Assembly (NCBI GenBank): GCA_963778945.1
Contig: CAVZWL010000007.1
Span: 124,001 to 188,000 of the forward strand
DNA from: Fen-1254 sp963778945
GTDB taxonomy: Bacteria > Bacteroidota > Ignavibacteria > UBA10030
Direction of reading: 5' to 3'
Length of the DNA: 64,000 nucleotides
Of the stretch, positions 27,503 through 37,088 are shown piece after piece. The translations under genes were made by a program, and so were the position numbers. Below the pieces are notes generated by a model. It was not told the origin of the DNA. It saw nothing but the letters and a program-made list of their open reading frames with translations, and did no database searches. Every line of letters starts with the position of its first letter. Position 1 is the stretch's first letter.

Positions 27503-29149
27503 ATGTCAGCAAAGATTATAAATTACGATGTCGATGCACGTGCTGCGTTAAAGCGCGGTGTCGATCAACTTGCGAATGCAGTAAAGGTAACCCTTGGCCC
27601 CAAAGGGCGCAATGTGGTTATCGATAAAAAATTCGGCGCACCGACCATAACAAAGGACGGTGTGACCGTAGCGAAGGAAGTGGAATTGTCTGATCCAATC
27701 GAAAACATGGGAGCTCAGATGGTGCGTGAAGTTGCATCGAAGACCTCCGATGTCGCCGGTGACGGCACGACAACGGCCACGATTCTTGCGCAGGCAATAG
27801 TCCGTGAAGGATTGAAGAATGTTACCGCTGGTGCAAACCCGATGGATTTGAAGCGCGGCATCGATCTCGCTGTAAAGAAGGTCGTTGAAGGTTTAGTAGA
27901 ACTTCATCAAGAAGTCGGTTCAGATAAAGAAAAAATCGCTCAGGTCGGCATGATCTCTGCGAACAACGACCGTGCTATCGGCGATCTCATTGCCGATGCA
28001 ATGGATAAAGTCGGAAAAGACGGCGTCATTACGGTTGAAGAAGCCAAAGGCACCGAGACAACGCTGGAAGTTGTGGAAGGCATGCAGTTCGACCGCGGCT
28101 ACCTGTCTCCGTATTTTGTCACCGACGCAGAACGTATGGAATCCGTACTGGAAACTCCATATATCCTCATTTACGACAAGAAGATCAGCGCTATGAAAGA
28201 CCTTCTTCCGATTCTTGAAAAAATCGCGCAAGCCGGCAAATCACTCCTCATTATTGCCGAAGAGCTTGAAGGCGAAGCGCTTGCAACGCTTGTTGTGAAT
28301 AAATTGCGCGGAACATTGCGCGTATCGGCCGTCAAGGCTCCCGGTTTCGGCGACCGCCGCAAAGCAATGCTCGAAGATATCGCCGTCCTTACCGGCGGAC
28401 AGGTTATCTCCGAAGAAAAAGGATATAAACTGGAGAACGCCACTCTTGCTTATCTCGGCACAGCCGAGCGCATTACGATCGATAAGGATAACACCACCAT
28501 CGTTCAGGGCGCCGGCAAGAAAGATGACATCAAAAAGCGCATCAATGAAATCAAACAGCAAGTCGAGAAAACGACTTCAGACTACGACAAAGAAAAACTG
28601 CAGGAACGTCTTGCAAAGCTTTCCGGCGGTGTCGCAGTATTGAAGATCGGCGCTTCGACGGAAGTTGAAATGAAAGAAAAGAAAGCCCGTGTTGAAGATG
28701 CATTGCATGCCACACGCGCAGCCGTGGAAGAGGGAATCATTCCGGGCGGCGGCGTTGCATTCATCCGCATTATCAAAAAGCTGGACGAAATCAAAGTCGA
28801 TCACATCGATCAAAAAACAGGCGTCAATATCATTCGTCGTGCGCTTGAAGAGCCGCTGCGTCAGATTGCAACAAATGCCGGTTTCGACGGAGCGGTGGTT
28901 GTGAACGAAGTGAGAAACGGAAAAGACGATTACGGTTTCAATGCCCAGACAGAAAAATACGAGAATCTCTTAAAGGCCGGTGTGGTCGATCCGACCAAAG
29001 TGGCTCGTATTGCTATTCAAAATGCGGCAAGCGTCGCCGGTCTCTTATTGACGACGGAAGCCACTATTGTCGAGAAACCCGAGAAGAAGGACTCGTCTCC
29101 TCAAATGCCTCCAGGCGGCATGGGCGGTATGGGCGGAGACATGTACTAA
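27503..29149 (+). CDS. groEL: Chaperonin GroEL
   Basis: 548 residues. ATP-binding signature VTLGPKGRNVVIDKKFGAP, DGVTVAKEVEL, VAGDGTTTATILAQA and the hinge/intermediate AAVEEGIIPGGGVAFIR are intact; the C-terminus ends in a GGM-rich tail (PPGGMGGMGGDMY) as in typical GroEL. A GGAG site precedes the ATG. No frame break. Confidence 0.99.
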   Translation: MSAKIINYDVDARAALKRGVDQLANAVKVTLGPKGRNVVIDKKFGAPTITKDGVTVAKEVELSDPIENMGAQMVREVASKTSDVAGDGTTTATILAQAIVREGLKNVTAGANPMDLKRGIDLAVKKVVEGLVELHQEVGSDKEKIAQVGMISANNDRAIGDLIADAMDKVGKDGVITVEEAKGTETTLEVVEGMQFDRGYLSPYFVTDAERMESVLETPYILIYDKKISAMKDLLPILEKIAQAGKSLLIIAEELEGEALATLVVNKLRGTLRVSAVKAPGFGDRRKAMLEDIAVLTGGQVISEEKGYKLENATLAYLGTAERITIDKDNTTIVQGAGKKDDIKKRINEIKQQVEKTTSDYDKEKLQERLAKLSGGVAVLKIGASTEVEMKEKKARVEDALHATRAAVEEGIIPGGGVAFIRIIKKLDEIKVDHIDQKTGVNIIRRALEEPLRQIATNAGFDGAVVVNEVRNGKDDYGFNAQTEKYENLLKAGVVDPTKVARIAIQNAASVAGLLLTTEATIVEKPEKKDSSPQMPPGGMGGMGGDMY

Positions 29150-29151
29150 GA

Positions 29152-29192
29152 ATTTCAGATTGCAAATTGAAAATTGCAGATTGAAAATAATC
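29152..29192. repeat. Short heptanucleotide-period repeat after groEL
   Basis: Consecutive units CAGATTG, CAAATTG, AAAATTG, CAGATTG, AAAATAA directly after the groEL stop codon; the same flavour reappears near 63832. Confidence 0.75.
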
Positions 29193-29214
29193 TAAAAATT
29201 CTGTGTTTGGTTTG

Positions 29215-29249
29215 AAGCCTCAGCATCCAAAAGTGCTGGGGCTTTTTGT
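29215..29249 (+). terminator. Rho-independent terminator of groESL
   Basis: AAGCCTCAGCA (29215-29225) pairs with TGCTGGGGCTT (29234-29244) with one G-T pair, followed by TTTTTGTTTG. Confidence 0.85.
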
Positions 29250-29319
29250 TTGTACAAACTGCCGGGAGCGTTTTCATCTGCACGATTGTTCTTTTTATAG
29301 ACGATAAGGAGAAACGATT

Positions 29320-29601
29320 ATGCCGGCTATGAATAAATCTTCAATTCATCAGGCGCTAAAAAATTTACATGGATGGACTGAGAAGAATAAGGAAATTAAA
29401 AAGACATTTGAATTCTCCGATTTTATCCGTGCGATGGCATTCGTGAATTCCATCGCCCTGCTTGCCGAAAGAGTCAATCATCATCCCGCAATCGATATCC
29501 GCTGGAACAGGGTGACTCTTGTTCTTTCAACGCACAGCGAAGGAGGGCTTACAATCAAGGATTTTGTTCTCGCCCGGGAGATCGAATCTCTCTTGAAATA
29601 A
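29320..29601 (+). CDS. Pterin-4a-carbinolamine dehydratase
   Basis: 93-residue PCD/DCoH family protein that dehydrates 4a-hydroxytetrahydrobiopterin, and in bacteria may also assist molybdopterin or phenylalanine hydroxylase chemistry. The signature is complete: AERVNHHPAIDIRWNRVTL, with the catalytic His-His and a distal His in STHSEGGLTIKD. RBS AAGGAGA before ATG 29320. No phenylalanine hydroxylase is in the window. Confidence 0.93.
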   Translation: MPAMNKSSIHQALKNLHGWTEKNKEIKKTFEFSDFIRAMAFVNSIALLAERVNHHPAIDIRWNRVTLVLSTHSEGGLTIKDFVLAREIESLLK

Positions 29602-29739
29602 TCGCTCGCAGCGATACTTTCCCCGGTCAGCACATTGATTCTCAATAAGAAAAGCTGTACCTATGCATTGAAGATAAAATAATGCGGTTGAATTTTACTG
29701 AATTTTACTGAATTTTATAGAGAGGACGCTTTCCGGGTT

Positions 29740-31353
29740 ATGTGCTGTTGTCCCAATTCAAACGGCTGGGCGATGGTGACTCAAAAAATCATACGAGATA
29801 AACTTGCTATGACTGTCTCTAAATCCATGGTTCATAGAATAAATCCTTACTCTGCCGTGTTCCTGCTTTTTCTCTTTCAGGCCGTCGATGTACCTGTGCT
29901 GATTTCCGGCAATGAGAAGGGCATGCTCTGCGATTCAATGACGCATAGTGTTCAGGACACTGTAAAAAATCTTCCCCCCGGCGTAATCATTCTCTCTGTC
30001 AAATGCAAACAAAAACCCGAACAAAGCTATGCTCTCTATATTCCCTCGAGCTATATGCCTGAAAAACGCCGGCCTATTGTATATATCTTCGACCCCGGTG
30101 CGCGGGGAAGTATTCCGGTCGAGTTGATGAAGGAAGCTGCGGAACGTTACGGTTATATTTTAGCCGCTTCGAATAATTCCCGAAATGGATCGTTGGAGCC
30201 GCAGGAGAAAGCTGCAAACGCCATGTGGGAAGACACTCATGCCCGGCTGGCAATCGATAATCATTGCGTGTATTTCGCCGGTTTTTCCGGCGGTGCGAGA
30301 ATGGCGTCGCTTTTGGCTCAAGAGTGTGAGTGTGCGCAAGGTGTGATGCTGAGCGGTGCGGGATTTTCAACGTATTCGCAGCCTTCCCGCATGGATCGAT
30401 TTGCAGTTTTTTCAATAGTAGGATTGCTGGATTTTAATTATGATGAAATGATCAAGCTCGATAAGACTCTTCATAAATTGGGAATTTCGCATTTTCTTAG
30501 ACGCTTTAACGGTCCTCATCAATGGGCTCCCAAGGACATTTGGCTGGAAGCGTTCGCATGGATGCGGCTTGCTGCTATGAAGAATGGCCGGCTGCCTCGC
30601 GATGAACAATTTATTGCTTCAGAGCTGGCGCTTGCATTGCAGAGGGCGCAGGTCTTAGCGGATTCCGGCAGTGTATATTACGCGCTGCAGAATTACACAG
30701 AAGACGCAGATATTTTTCAAGGACTAACAGATACAAGAAAGCTCGACGAGCATGCAGCGGTTCTCCGGACGAATCCCGATGCACTCGAAGGAAGTGAGAG
30801 AGAGGAAAAACAAATCGATGAACAGATCCGGCTGCAGAATAAAATATTGAGCATATTGCAGCTCATGCATAAGCCGAAGCCGAAGTGGCTGACCAGCGGA
30901 CAATTGAACAACTATGATGCAGGCGGGTTTACTTACGGCGAATTACGAAATCAAGCGCGAGATGCAATTCGCCGGCTGGAGAAAGATTTGGAAAATGAAA
31001 ACCGCCGGGAGAAGCGTTTGGTGCTCGACCGCGCTCGCGGCGTCGTCTTCGTCTCTTTGATGGAAACTGCAAAATTCGACCTGGATTCTAACGATTTGCA
31101 AATTGCCAGGGATTTCTTTGAGCTTGCGGCAGAGGCGCAGCCCGCCATGTACGGACCCCGCGTATCTCTTGCACGTTGTCTCGTCCGCATGGGTGAAAAA
31201 GAGGAATCGATTCATGAGCTGGGCCGCGCACGCGAGCTTGGCTTAAGCCCGCAGGAACTGGTCGATCTATCCAAACAATTGCCCGAATTGAGTCCTATGA
31301 TCGGCGATCCTGAATTTCAGAAACTCATCCAAGACTCTTCGCCCGGACATTAG
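29740..31353 (+). CDS. Secreted alpha/beta-hydrolase-like protein with C-terminal TPR region
   Basis: Up to 537 residues. A hydrophobic segment (INPYSAVFLLFLFQAVDVPVL) near the N-terminus is a probable signal; the ATG at 29809 (MTVSKSMVHRINPY) may be the true start. The hydrolase part has YALYIPSSY, PIVYIFDPGARG (oxyanion region), the nucleophile elbow GFSGGARMAS and a late His in GPHQWAPKDIWLEAF. The C-terminal 200 residues are helical (coiled regions and a TPR-like AQPAMYGPRVSLARCLVRMGEKEES). It resembles esterase/PHB-depolymerase-type peptides; substrate unknown. Confidence 0.75.
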   Translation: MCCCPNSNGWAMVTQKIIRDKLAMTVSKSMVHRINPYSAVFLLFLFQAVDVPVLISGNEKGMLCDSMTHSVQDTVKNLPPGVIILSVKCKQKPEQSYALYIPSSYMPEKRRPIVYIFDPGARGSIPVELMKEAAERYGYILAASNNSRNGSLEPQEKAANAMWEDTHARLAIDNHCVYFAGFSGGARMASLLAQECECAQGVMLSGAGFSTYSQPSRMDRFAVFSIVGLLDFNYDEMIKLDKTLHKLGISHFLRRFNGPHQWAPKDIWLEAFAWMRLAAMKNGRLPRDEQFIASELALALQRAQVLADSGSVYYALQNYTEDADIFQGLTDTRKLDEHAAVLRTNPDALEGSEREEKQIDEQIRLQNKILSILQLMHKPKPKWLTSGQLNNYDAGGFTYGELRNQARDAIRRLEKDLENENRREKRLVLDRARGVVFVSLMETAKFDLDSNDLQIARDFFELAAEAQPAMYGPRVSLARCLVRMGEKEESIHELGRARELGLSPQELVDLSKQLPELSPMIGDPEFQKLIQDSSPGH

Positions 31354-31388
31354 AGTCTCCATCCATTCCATACCGAGACTCGGCTTTT
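31353..31388 (+). terminator. Candidate terminator
   Basis: GAGTCTC (31353-31359) pairs with GAGACTC (31375-31381) and is followed by GGCTTTTTCC. It overlaps the last base region of the preceding gene's stop. Confidence 0.55.
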
Positions 31389-31843
31389 TCCGTCCTGTCA
31401 TTTTATTCATACTCACGAAGACAGCTTTTCTCTGCGGGGAAATGTACTTTTGGCTGGTGTGCGATGAACGAAAAACATTCTTTACAGCACGGCCTGAACA
31501 TGCATAATGCCAGGGAAATTAATCCTGCCGGGAATCATGAATCTGTACTGCCGAATCGCTAGAGAGAGTTTGTTCGTGACACAGATCATTGAATAATTTT
31601 AAAAATAATCGCATCGTATTGCAAATGATGCGGCGGGATTTTCAGAGGAGCGCCTGAAAGATTACGTTCCCGCTGCAAGGTTCATCTGAAAGAATACTGC
31701 TGTCTTGCGGTGTTATCTCTTAAAAGTGGACGCATAAGGGTTATTAAAAGACCTCAACTGCATAAGGAAAAGCTATGACTTGTAATCGAGGCTTTTAAAA
31801 CATAAAGGAGAGGAATATTCCAAAATCTAAAAGGAGGCCAACA
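31389..31843. other. Intergenic region, leader of the next beta-barrel gene
   Basis: About 455 bases without a supported gene. The end carries a strong AAGGAGG site at about 31831-31837. No repeat family of this window was recognised here. Confidence 0.4.
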
Positions 31844-32485
31844 ATGAAAACATTATTAAAATCTTTTTCACGAGCTTTTGTCTATATGTCGATTTATCTT
31901 ACAGCGTTTTCTGTTGCGATGTCTCAGGACCTTTTTCTCAAAGGCAGATCAGCCGTCGAGCTGAACCTCGGACTTTGGGGAGGCGCAAAGGTTTCTCAAA
32001 CAATCGGATCCTCGGGCTTTCAATCGGAAGCGGGAACCAGCGGATTTGCGGGCAGTTTTGGTTACTCTTACTGGTTAAAGGAGAACCTCTCGCTGACACT
32101 GACTGCGGGCGTACAATCAGTTCAAACAAACACTACTGTCAGCGTGGCTCAGATAGCTCAGAACGTGAGTTCTGTGGTTCCGCTCCTGCTTGGACTGCGC
32201 CTCTATGTTGCCGAACCCGGCGATAATATCCGTCCGTTTCTTTCCGCTGCAGTTGGAACGTATATAGGATCTGAAGAAGCAAGTACAGTGCTTGCACAGA
32301 ACACACACGTCGAAACCGCAGCTGGAGGACGTATCGGTGCCGGTATCGATTTCTTTCTCGGCAGTCATTTCATGCTTGGAGTCAATGCGAATTACAACGT
32401 CATGCAGGATTTTTCGGAAACCATCGGTGCAAGAAAAAATTACAACGGAGCAGAATTCTCGCTGGGTGCCGGTTTCATCTTTTAG
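31844..32485 (+). CDS. Outer-membrane beta-barrel protein
   Basis: 213 residues with a signal peptide (MKTLLKSFSRAFVYMSIYLTAF..., cut near MSQ). The mature part alternates short polar and aromatic beta strands: SAVELNLGLWGGA, FAGSFGYSYWL, LSLTLTAGVQSVQ, RPFLSAAVGTYIG, GRIGAGIDFFLG and the terminal FSLGAGFIF ending in Phe. Fits an eight-stranded porin-like family protein. Strong Shine-Dalgarno AGGAGG. Function unknown. Confidence 0.82.
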   Translation: MKTLLKSFSRAFVYMSIYLTAFSVAMSQDLFLKGRSAVELNLGLWGGAKVSQTIGSSGFQSEAGTSGFAGSFGYSYWLKENLSLTLTAGVQSVQTNTTVSVAQIAQNVSSVVPLLLGLRLYVAEPGDNIRPFLSAAVGTYIGSEEASTVLAQNTHVETAAGGRIGAGIDFFLGSHFMLGVNANYNVMQDFSETIGARKNYNGAEFSLGAGFIF

Positions 32486-32491
32486 AATTGC

Positions 32492-32511
32492 AGAGCATCA
32501 GCGATGATGCT
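32492..32511. terminator. GNRA-loop hairpin after the beta-barrel gene
   Basis: GAGCATCA (32492-32499) pairs with TGATGCTC (32504-32511) around GCGA. There is no U-run, so intrinsic termination is doubtful. The following 290 bases to the convergent SDR gene show nothing else recognised. Confidence 0.45.
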
Positions 32512-32798
32512 CAAACAGGGGGGATGAACGCTGCTCAAGAAAGCCATTCGAACGAGAACGTTCATGTACGGAGGGATTATTTTTTTTGGTTCAGGCAATC
32601 GGCGTGAATCGCAATTCATATCTTTATTCAGGTCGATGAAATATAATTAACATCCATTAAGAGCGGCGCGTTGACCGTTCCAATGTCGGCATCAAATATT
32701 TTTGTCCGGAGCCGGCATGAAGAGAGAACGAGCTGAGAACAATAATATGCGTCCTGTTCTATTCATTTTGGCGGCAGGGGACGCAGGGTCCTTCAGTC

Positions 32799-33503
32799 TT
32801 AACATTTTAAATACTTGAAGTCCTGCGCTGCGTAGAATCGTCCGGTTGGACCGTTGTCTTCCAGCAAAGCCGGAACCAATGCGCCGGGCAGCACCGTTTC
32901 CACTTCATACATCGCATCGGGACCTCCGAGATTTGTCTTGAGCCAGCCCGGATCGATGCAGTTTACCAGAACATTCGTGCCTGAAAATGCACATGCAAGA
33001 TCGCGGGAATATTTATCCACGGCCGCCTTTGAGGCGCTGTATGCCGCAAACTGCGGCTGATTTGCGATACCCGAAGTCATATTGATGATGCGTCCGTATC
33101 CCCGTTTTTTCATACCCGGAGCAAATGCACTGCATAATCGAACCATTGCAAACAAATTGATCTGAAATATATTCTGCCAGATATCCTGCCTCGCATCGCA
33201 GACCGGTATTGCGATGGTGTTGGCTGCCGCATTGTTATAGAGGATATCCACACAACCGGGATTTTTCTTCACGCATTCAATAATGTTCAGCACGCCATCG
33301 TCGGTTCCGAGATCACCGGCAGTTACACGCACTTGCACATCCAGATGCTCAATCAACCGGTGAGTTTCATCGGTGTTCATTGCTTTTTGTCCATGCAGAA
33401 TAATATTACAGCCGTATCCGGCAAGGCCAAGGGCGATCTGTCTTCCGATCCCTCGGCTCGAACCTGTAACAAGCGCCCATTTCCCTTTTAAAGTTTGTGT
33501 CAT
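32799..33503 (-). CDS. Short-chain dehydrogenase/reductase
   Basis: 234-residue SDR. TGSSRGIG cofactor loop, DLGTDDG, NNAAAN in place of NNAG, Ser in NMTSGIAN and YSASKAA (Tyr-x3-Lys). ATG 33503 overlaps the stop of the upstream epimerase gene as ATGA, so translation is coupled; a start at 33509 is also possible. The pair may act on the same sugar or polyketide-like substrate. Confidence 0.88.
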   Translation of the reverse strand: MTQTLKGKWALVTGSSRGIGRQIALGLAGYGCNIILHGQKAMNTDETHRLIEHLDVQVRVTAGDLGTDDGVLNIIECVKKNPGCVDILYNNAAANTIAIPVCDARQDIWQNIFQINLFAMVRLCSAFAPGMKKRGYGRIINMTSGIANQPQFAAYSASKAAVDKYSRDLACAFSGTNVLVNCIDPGWLKTNLGGPDAMYEVETVLPGALVPALLEDNGPTGRFYAAQDFKYLKC

Positions 33504-34453
33504 GACCATATCACCCTTTGTTTTTCCATCGCAATATAATAGTCGAGATGTTCCAGAATTTTCGCCCAACCGTCAAATTCCAGATCAAAATCTTTTTTCA
33601 TATCCGAAACATCGAAGAACGTCCCATCTGCAGCCCAGCCGCGGTCTTCTACTTCTACTACGCTTTTCGATCCGCATTTCTTAATCGCCTCTTTTGCAAT
33701 CGCCTCCCAGGAGATAAAGCGTTTGGCCAATCCGAAGTATGTTTTCCGGTTGACATTACTTTCCAAAATTCTAAGATACAATTTTGCAAGATCGCCTGCC
33801 CAGATAAATTGCGTGCCGTCATATTTGACAACGTGAACGGGTTTCTGCGCCAGGGCATTCTTGACAATCTCATGAAACCGCGTATCTCCTTCAGTGCTTC
33901 CTCCCGGTACGGCAGGATTTCCAAATGTATATCCCGGACGAACGATATTGACTCGCATGGCGGATTGATACGACTGTGCCAGAAGATAATTTTCACACGC
34001 TGCTTTCGTGGCTCCGTAAAATGTCGTGGGATGCTGTTTCGACGTAACATCGACACTTTTGATCGATCCGTCGATTTTGTTTTGTTCGATCATATAAACA
34101 TTGTCATTCACAGCAGTCGATGATGTGTAAATAAAATGTTTCACCTTCGCCTGTGCGGCGATGCCGGAAAGATACACCGTCGGCAAAGTATCGTCGCTCA
34201 GGACTTCCCAGCCCGTCTGTTTGGTGTACTTAAGAGCAACATGAATGCAGGCATCCTTTCCTGCGATCATCTTTTCCAGAATCCTTCTGTCGCCGAGATT
34301 GCCTTTGATAATTTCGATCCCCTGTATCTTGAGCAATTCCGGCACTTTATTTCTCTTGCGCGCAAGTATGGAAATGTTATGCCCGTTTCGCACAAGTTCC
34401 ATTGCTACGTGCGAACCGATAAATCCTGTTCCGCCGGTTAAAAAGATGTTCAT
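33500..34453 (-). CDS. NAD-dependent epimerase/dehydratase (extended SDR)
   Basis: 317 residues beginning MNIFLTGGTGFIGSHVAMEL, the Rossmann GxxGxxG of extended SDRs. Catalytic Thr/Ser in IYTSSTAV and Tyr-x3-Lys in FYGATKAACE; IVRPGYTFG is the conserved beta-6 segment. Similar to UDP-sugar epimerases or flavonoid-reductase-type enzymes; the substrate cannot be named. Operon with the SDR that overlaps its stop. Confidence 0.87.
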   Translation of the reverse strand: MNIFLTGGTGFIGSHVAMELVRNGHNISILARKRNKVPELLKIQGIEIIKGNLGDRRILEKMIAGKDACIHVALKYTKQTGWEVLSDDTLPTVYLSGIAAQAKVKHFIYTSSTAVNDNVYMIEQNKIDGSIKSVDVTSKQHPTTFYGATKAACENYLLAQSYQSAMRVNIVRPGYTFGNPAVPGGSTEGDTRFHEIVKNALAQKPVHVVKYDGTQFIWAGDLAKLYLRILESNVNRKTYFGLAKRFISWEAIAKEAIKKCGSKSVVEVEDRGWAADGTFFDVSDMKKDFDLEFDGWAKILEHLDYYIAMEKQRVIWS

Positions 34454-34781
34454 ATATTTTCTTTGATTTTAATTGTTCCGGATGTTTTTTAAATGTACTA
34501 TTCTATGATTTGAATTACCATAAATTAGTCAACACGCGATATTTTGTATTGAAAACATTTCACCTATTGCCATTTTCTTTTGCAATGCGGTTTGAGCGAT
34601 ATACGTGTGAATCTTTGTATCTTTTGCATGTTGGAAGATGCAGCAGATAGTATCAAAGCCGGACAGCAGGGCCATGCTGGTGTTTTCGGGAGAATGTTCG
34701 TAGTTTTAATCATTGCGATTTGTAGAATATCATTATTCCACCGGTTATGAAAAACGATATCTTTTATGTATCGGAGAAATC
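34454..34781. other. Divergent intergenic region, nothing recognised
   Basis: 328 AT-rich bases between the minus-strand epimerase and the plus-strand fucosidase; presumably holds both promoters, but no convincing -35/-10 pair or repeat was identified. TCGGAGAAATC just before 34782 is the fucosidase ribosome-binding site. Confidence 0.4.
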
Positions 34782-36348
34782 ATGAAACAAAAAATATTGT
34801 TATGTGCATGTATCATTATTCAATATTCATCAGGACAAATATTTCAGCCCAATTGGAAATCATTGGGACAATATAAAGTTCCGGATTGGTATAGAGACGC
34901 TAAATTCGGTATTTTTATGCATTGGGGTGTGCAGAGTGTTCCTGCCCATGAAAATGGCTGGTATGCAAGACAGATGTATGAACAAACAGGCGCCGAATGG
35001 GGACATACGTATGAATATCATTTAAAAATTTATGGGCATCCGTCGGAATTTGGGTATAAGGATTTAATTCCCCTTTGGAAGGCGGAGAAATGGAATCCCG
35101 AAGAATTGGTTAAATTCTATAAGCAGATAGGCGCAAAATACATTGTGCCGGTAGCTGTGCATCATGACAATTTTGACAATTATGCTTCAACCTATCAGCC
35201 ATGGAATTCGGTCAATATGGGTCCCAAAAAAGACATAGTCGGGGAATGGAAAAAGGCATGCGATAAGTATGGAATGCGATTCGGTGTTTCTTCTCATTCC
35301 GACCGGTCATGGGATTGGTTCTTGCCATCTCATGGCAGCGACACAGAGGGTAATAAAAAAAGTATTCCGTATGACGGAAATTTGACGAAGAAAGACGGAA
35401 AAGGGAAATGGTGGGAAGGCTATAATCCATGGGATTTATATTCGCGTCCCCACTCGAGAACCGAACCGCCTGACAGCGCTTATTGTGAAAAATGGTTTAA
35501 TAGAACAAAAGAAATTGTCGATAAATATCGCCCAGACTTACTCTGGTTTGACGGGCCTCTTCCTATGGTCTGTTCGTCTCCTGCATGCGACGAGGCGCGG
35601 CCTGAATTGGAACAATACGGCTTGATCATCGCATCGTACTATTATAACGAAAATCAAAAATGGCATGATGGAAAATTAGACGCTGTTCTTAATGTCAAGG
35701 CATGGAAACATTACGATGTTCCCGACTCGAATGCTGTTGTTGTCGATATTGAAAAAGGACAAACCCGGGATATTTTAAAAGATGTTTGGCAGACCGACAC
35801 ATCGATTCCGGGCGATTGGTATTACAGCTCGATGCCTCCGGAATTAAGCGATACAACCATCATCCATAATCTTTGCGACATTGTCAGCAAGAATGGCAAT
35901 CTTTTGTTGAATGTAGGCTTGCGGGCAGATGGAACACTTCCCGATGATCAACGAACGATCCTTTTGAATATCGGTAAGTGGCTCGAGCAAAACGGCGAAG
36001 CAATCTATACGTACTCGTCCATGGCATGTTTACGGCGAAGGTCCCACAAATATTTCTGCCGGAGATTTCCAGCAGAATACAGCACACATGACGGCAAAGG
36101 ACATCCGCTTTACGACGAAAGACAGTGTGCTCTATGCCATCGTTATGGGCCGGCCCGTTGATAATATGGTTGTTATTCAATCTATGAATGTTCATAGCCT
36201 GCCTTGGTTCGGAGAAATCGGATCTATTACACTGATAGGAGAAGAGGCTCCACTTCTATGGAACATTGATTCAAAGAATTTAACTGTCCGTCTGCCGAAC
36301 ATATATAAAGAACAGCTTGCGTACGTTCTTAAAATCCGGAGGAAATAA
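34782..36348 (+). CDS. Alpha-L-fucosidase, GH29, one frame break
   Basis: Secreted glycosidase releasing terminal alpha-L-fucose. ATG 34782 gives a signal (KQKILLCACIIIQYSSGQ). GH29 markers: WYRDAKFGIFMHWGVQSVPAHENGWYAR split over the N-terminus, KYIVPVAVHHDNFDNYAS, and the nucleophile region DLLWFDGP (Asp). One extra base near 36012 breaks the frame; after correction the sequence continues TRPWHVYGEGPT and a beta-sandwich tail (KDIRFTTKDSVLYAIVMG), as in full GH29 enzymes, about 521 residues. deoC starts 1 nt after its stop. Confidence 0.92.
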
Positions 36349-36349
36349 T

Positions 36350-37069
36350 ATGAATCAGGATATAACGCTTCGAACGCTTTCCAAGATGATCGATCATTCA
36401 CTGCTGCATCCCACGATGACCGATGCTGACATTATAAAGGGATGCGAAATTGCCAGGAAATACGACGTTGCAACTGTGTGTATAAAGCCGTATGCAATTG
36501 AGATGTGTGTTCAATCCCTTGCCGGAACCGACGTCGAAATTTGTTCCGTTGTGACATTTCCTCATGGCAACAGCACGACAAAAATTAAAGTGATGGAAAC
36601 AGAAGAAGCCCTCAAGCTTGGTGCGACCGAAATCGATATGGTTGTCAATGTCGGAAAAGTTTTGGGCGGGGATTGGAAATATGTCTCGGATGAAATACGG
36701 CAGGTGAATAATGCTGTATTGGCGAAGAACGGAATTCTCAAGGTTATTTTCGAAAACGATTATCTTTCCGCAGATCAGATTAAGAAACTCTGTGAAATAT
36801 GCTCTGCTCATTCCGTAGCATTTGTAAAAACATCCACCGGTTACGGTTTTGTCAAACAGCCGAACGGGATGTATGCATACAAAGGCGCAACCGACGAGCA
36901 CTTGAAACTTATGCGCGAAAAAAGCTCCCGGAACGTTCAAATAAAAGCCGCCGGGGGTATCCGCACCCTGGATGATTTGCTGCGAGCTCGTTCACTCGGC
37001 GCTACACGAATAGGCGCCACTGCAACGGTCGAAATTCTTGAAGAAGCTAAGTTGCGCGGAATAGTATAA
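36350..37069 (+). CDS. deoC: Deoxyribose-phosphate aldolase
   Basis: Cleaves deoxyribose-5-phosphate to acetaldehyde and glyceraldehyde-3-phosphate. 239 residues. MIDHSLLHPTMTDADI is the family start; the Schiff-base lysine is in VAFVKTSTGYG, and the second Lys in IKAAGGIRT; EIDMVVNVGKV is the Asp-containing strand. RBS GGAGG sits in the end of the fucosidase gene. Embedded between two glycosidase genes, which is unusual; related aldolases might act on another sugar-phosphate released from the glycan. Confidence 0.94.
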   Translation: MNQDITLRTLSKMIDHSLLHPTMTDADIIKGCEIARKYDVATVCIKPYAIEMCVQSLAGTDVEICSVVTFPHGNSTTKIKVMETEEALKLGATEIDMVVNVGKVLGGDWKYVSDEIRQVNNAVLAKNGILKVIFENDYLSADQIKKLCEICSAHSVAFVKTSTGYGFVKQPNGMYAYKGATDEHLKLMREKSSRNVQIKAAGGIRTLDDLLRARSLGATRIGATATVEILEEAKLRGIV

Positions 37070-37088
37070 ACAATCGCGAAGAAACAGC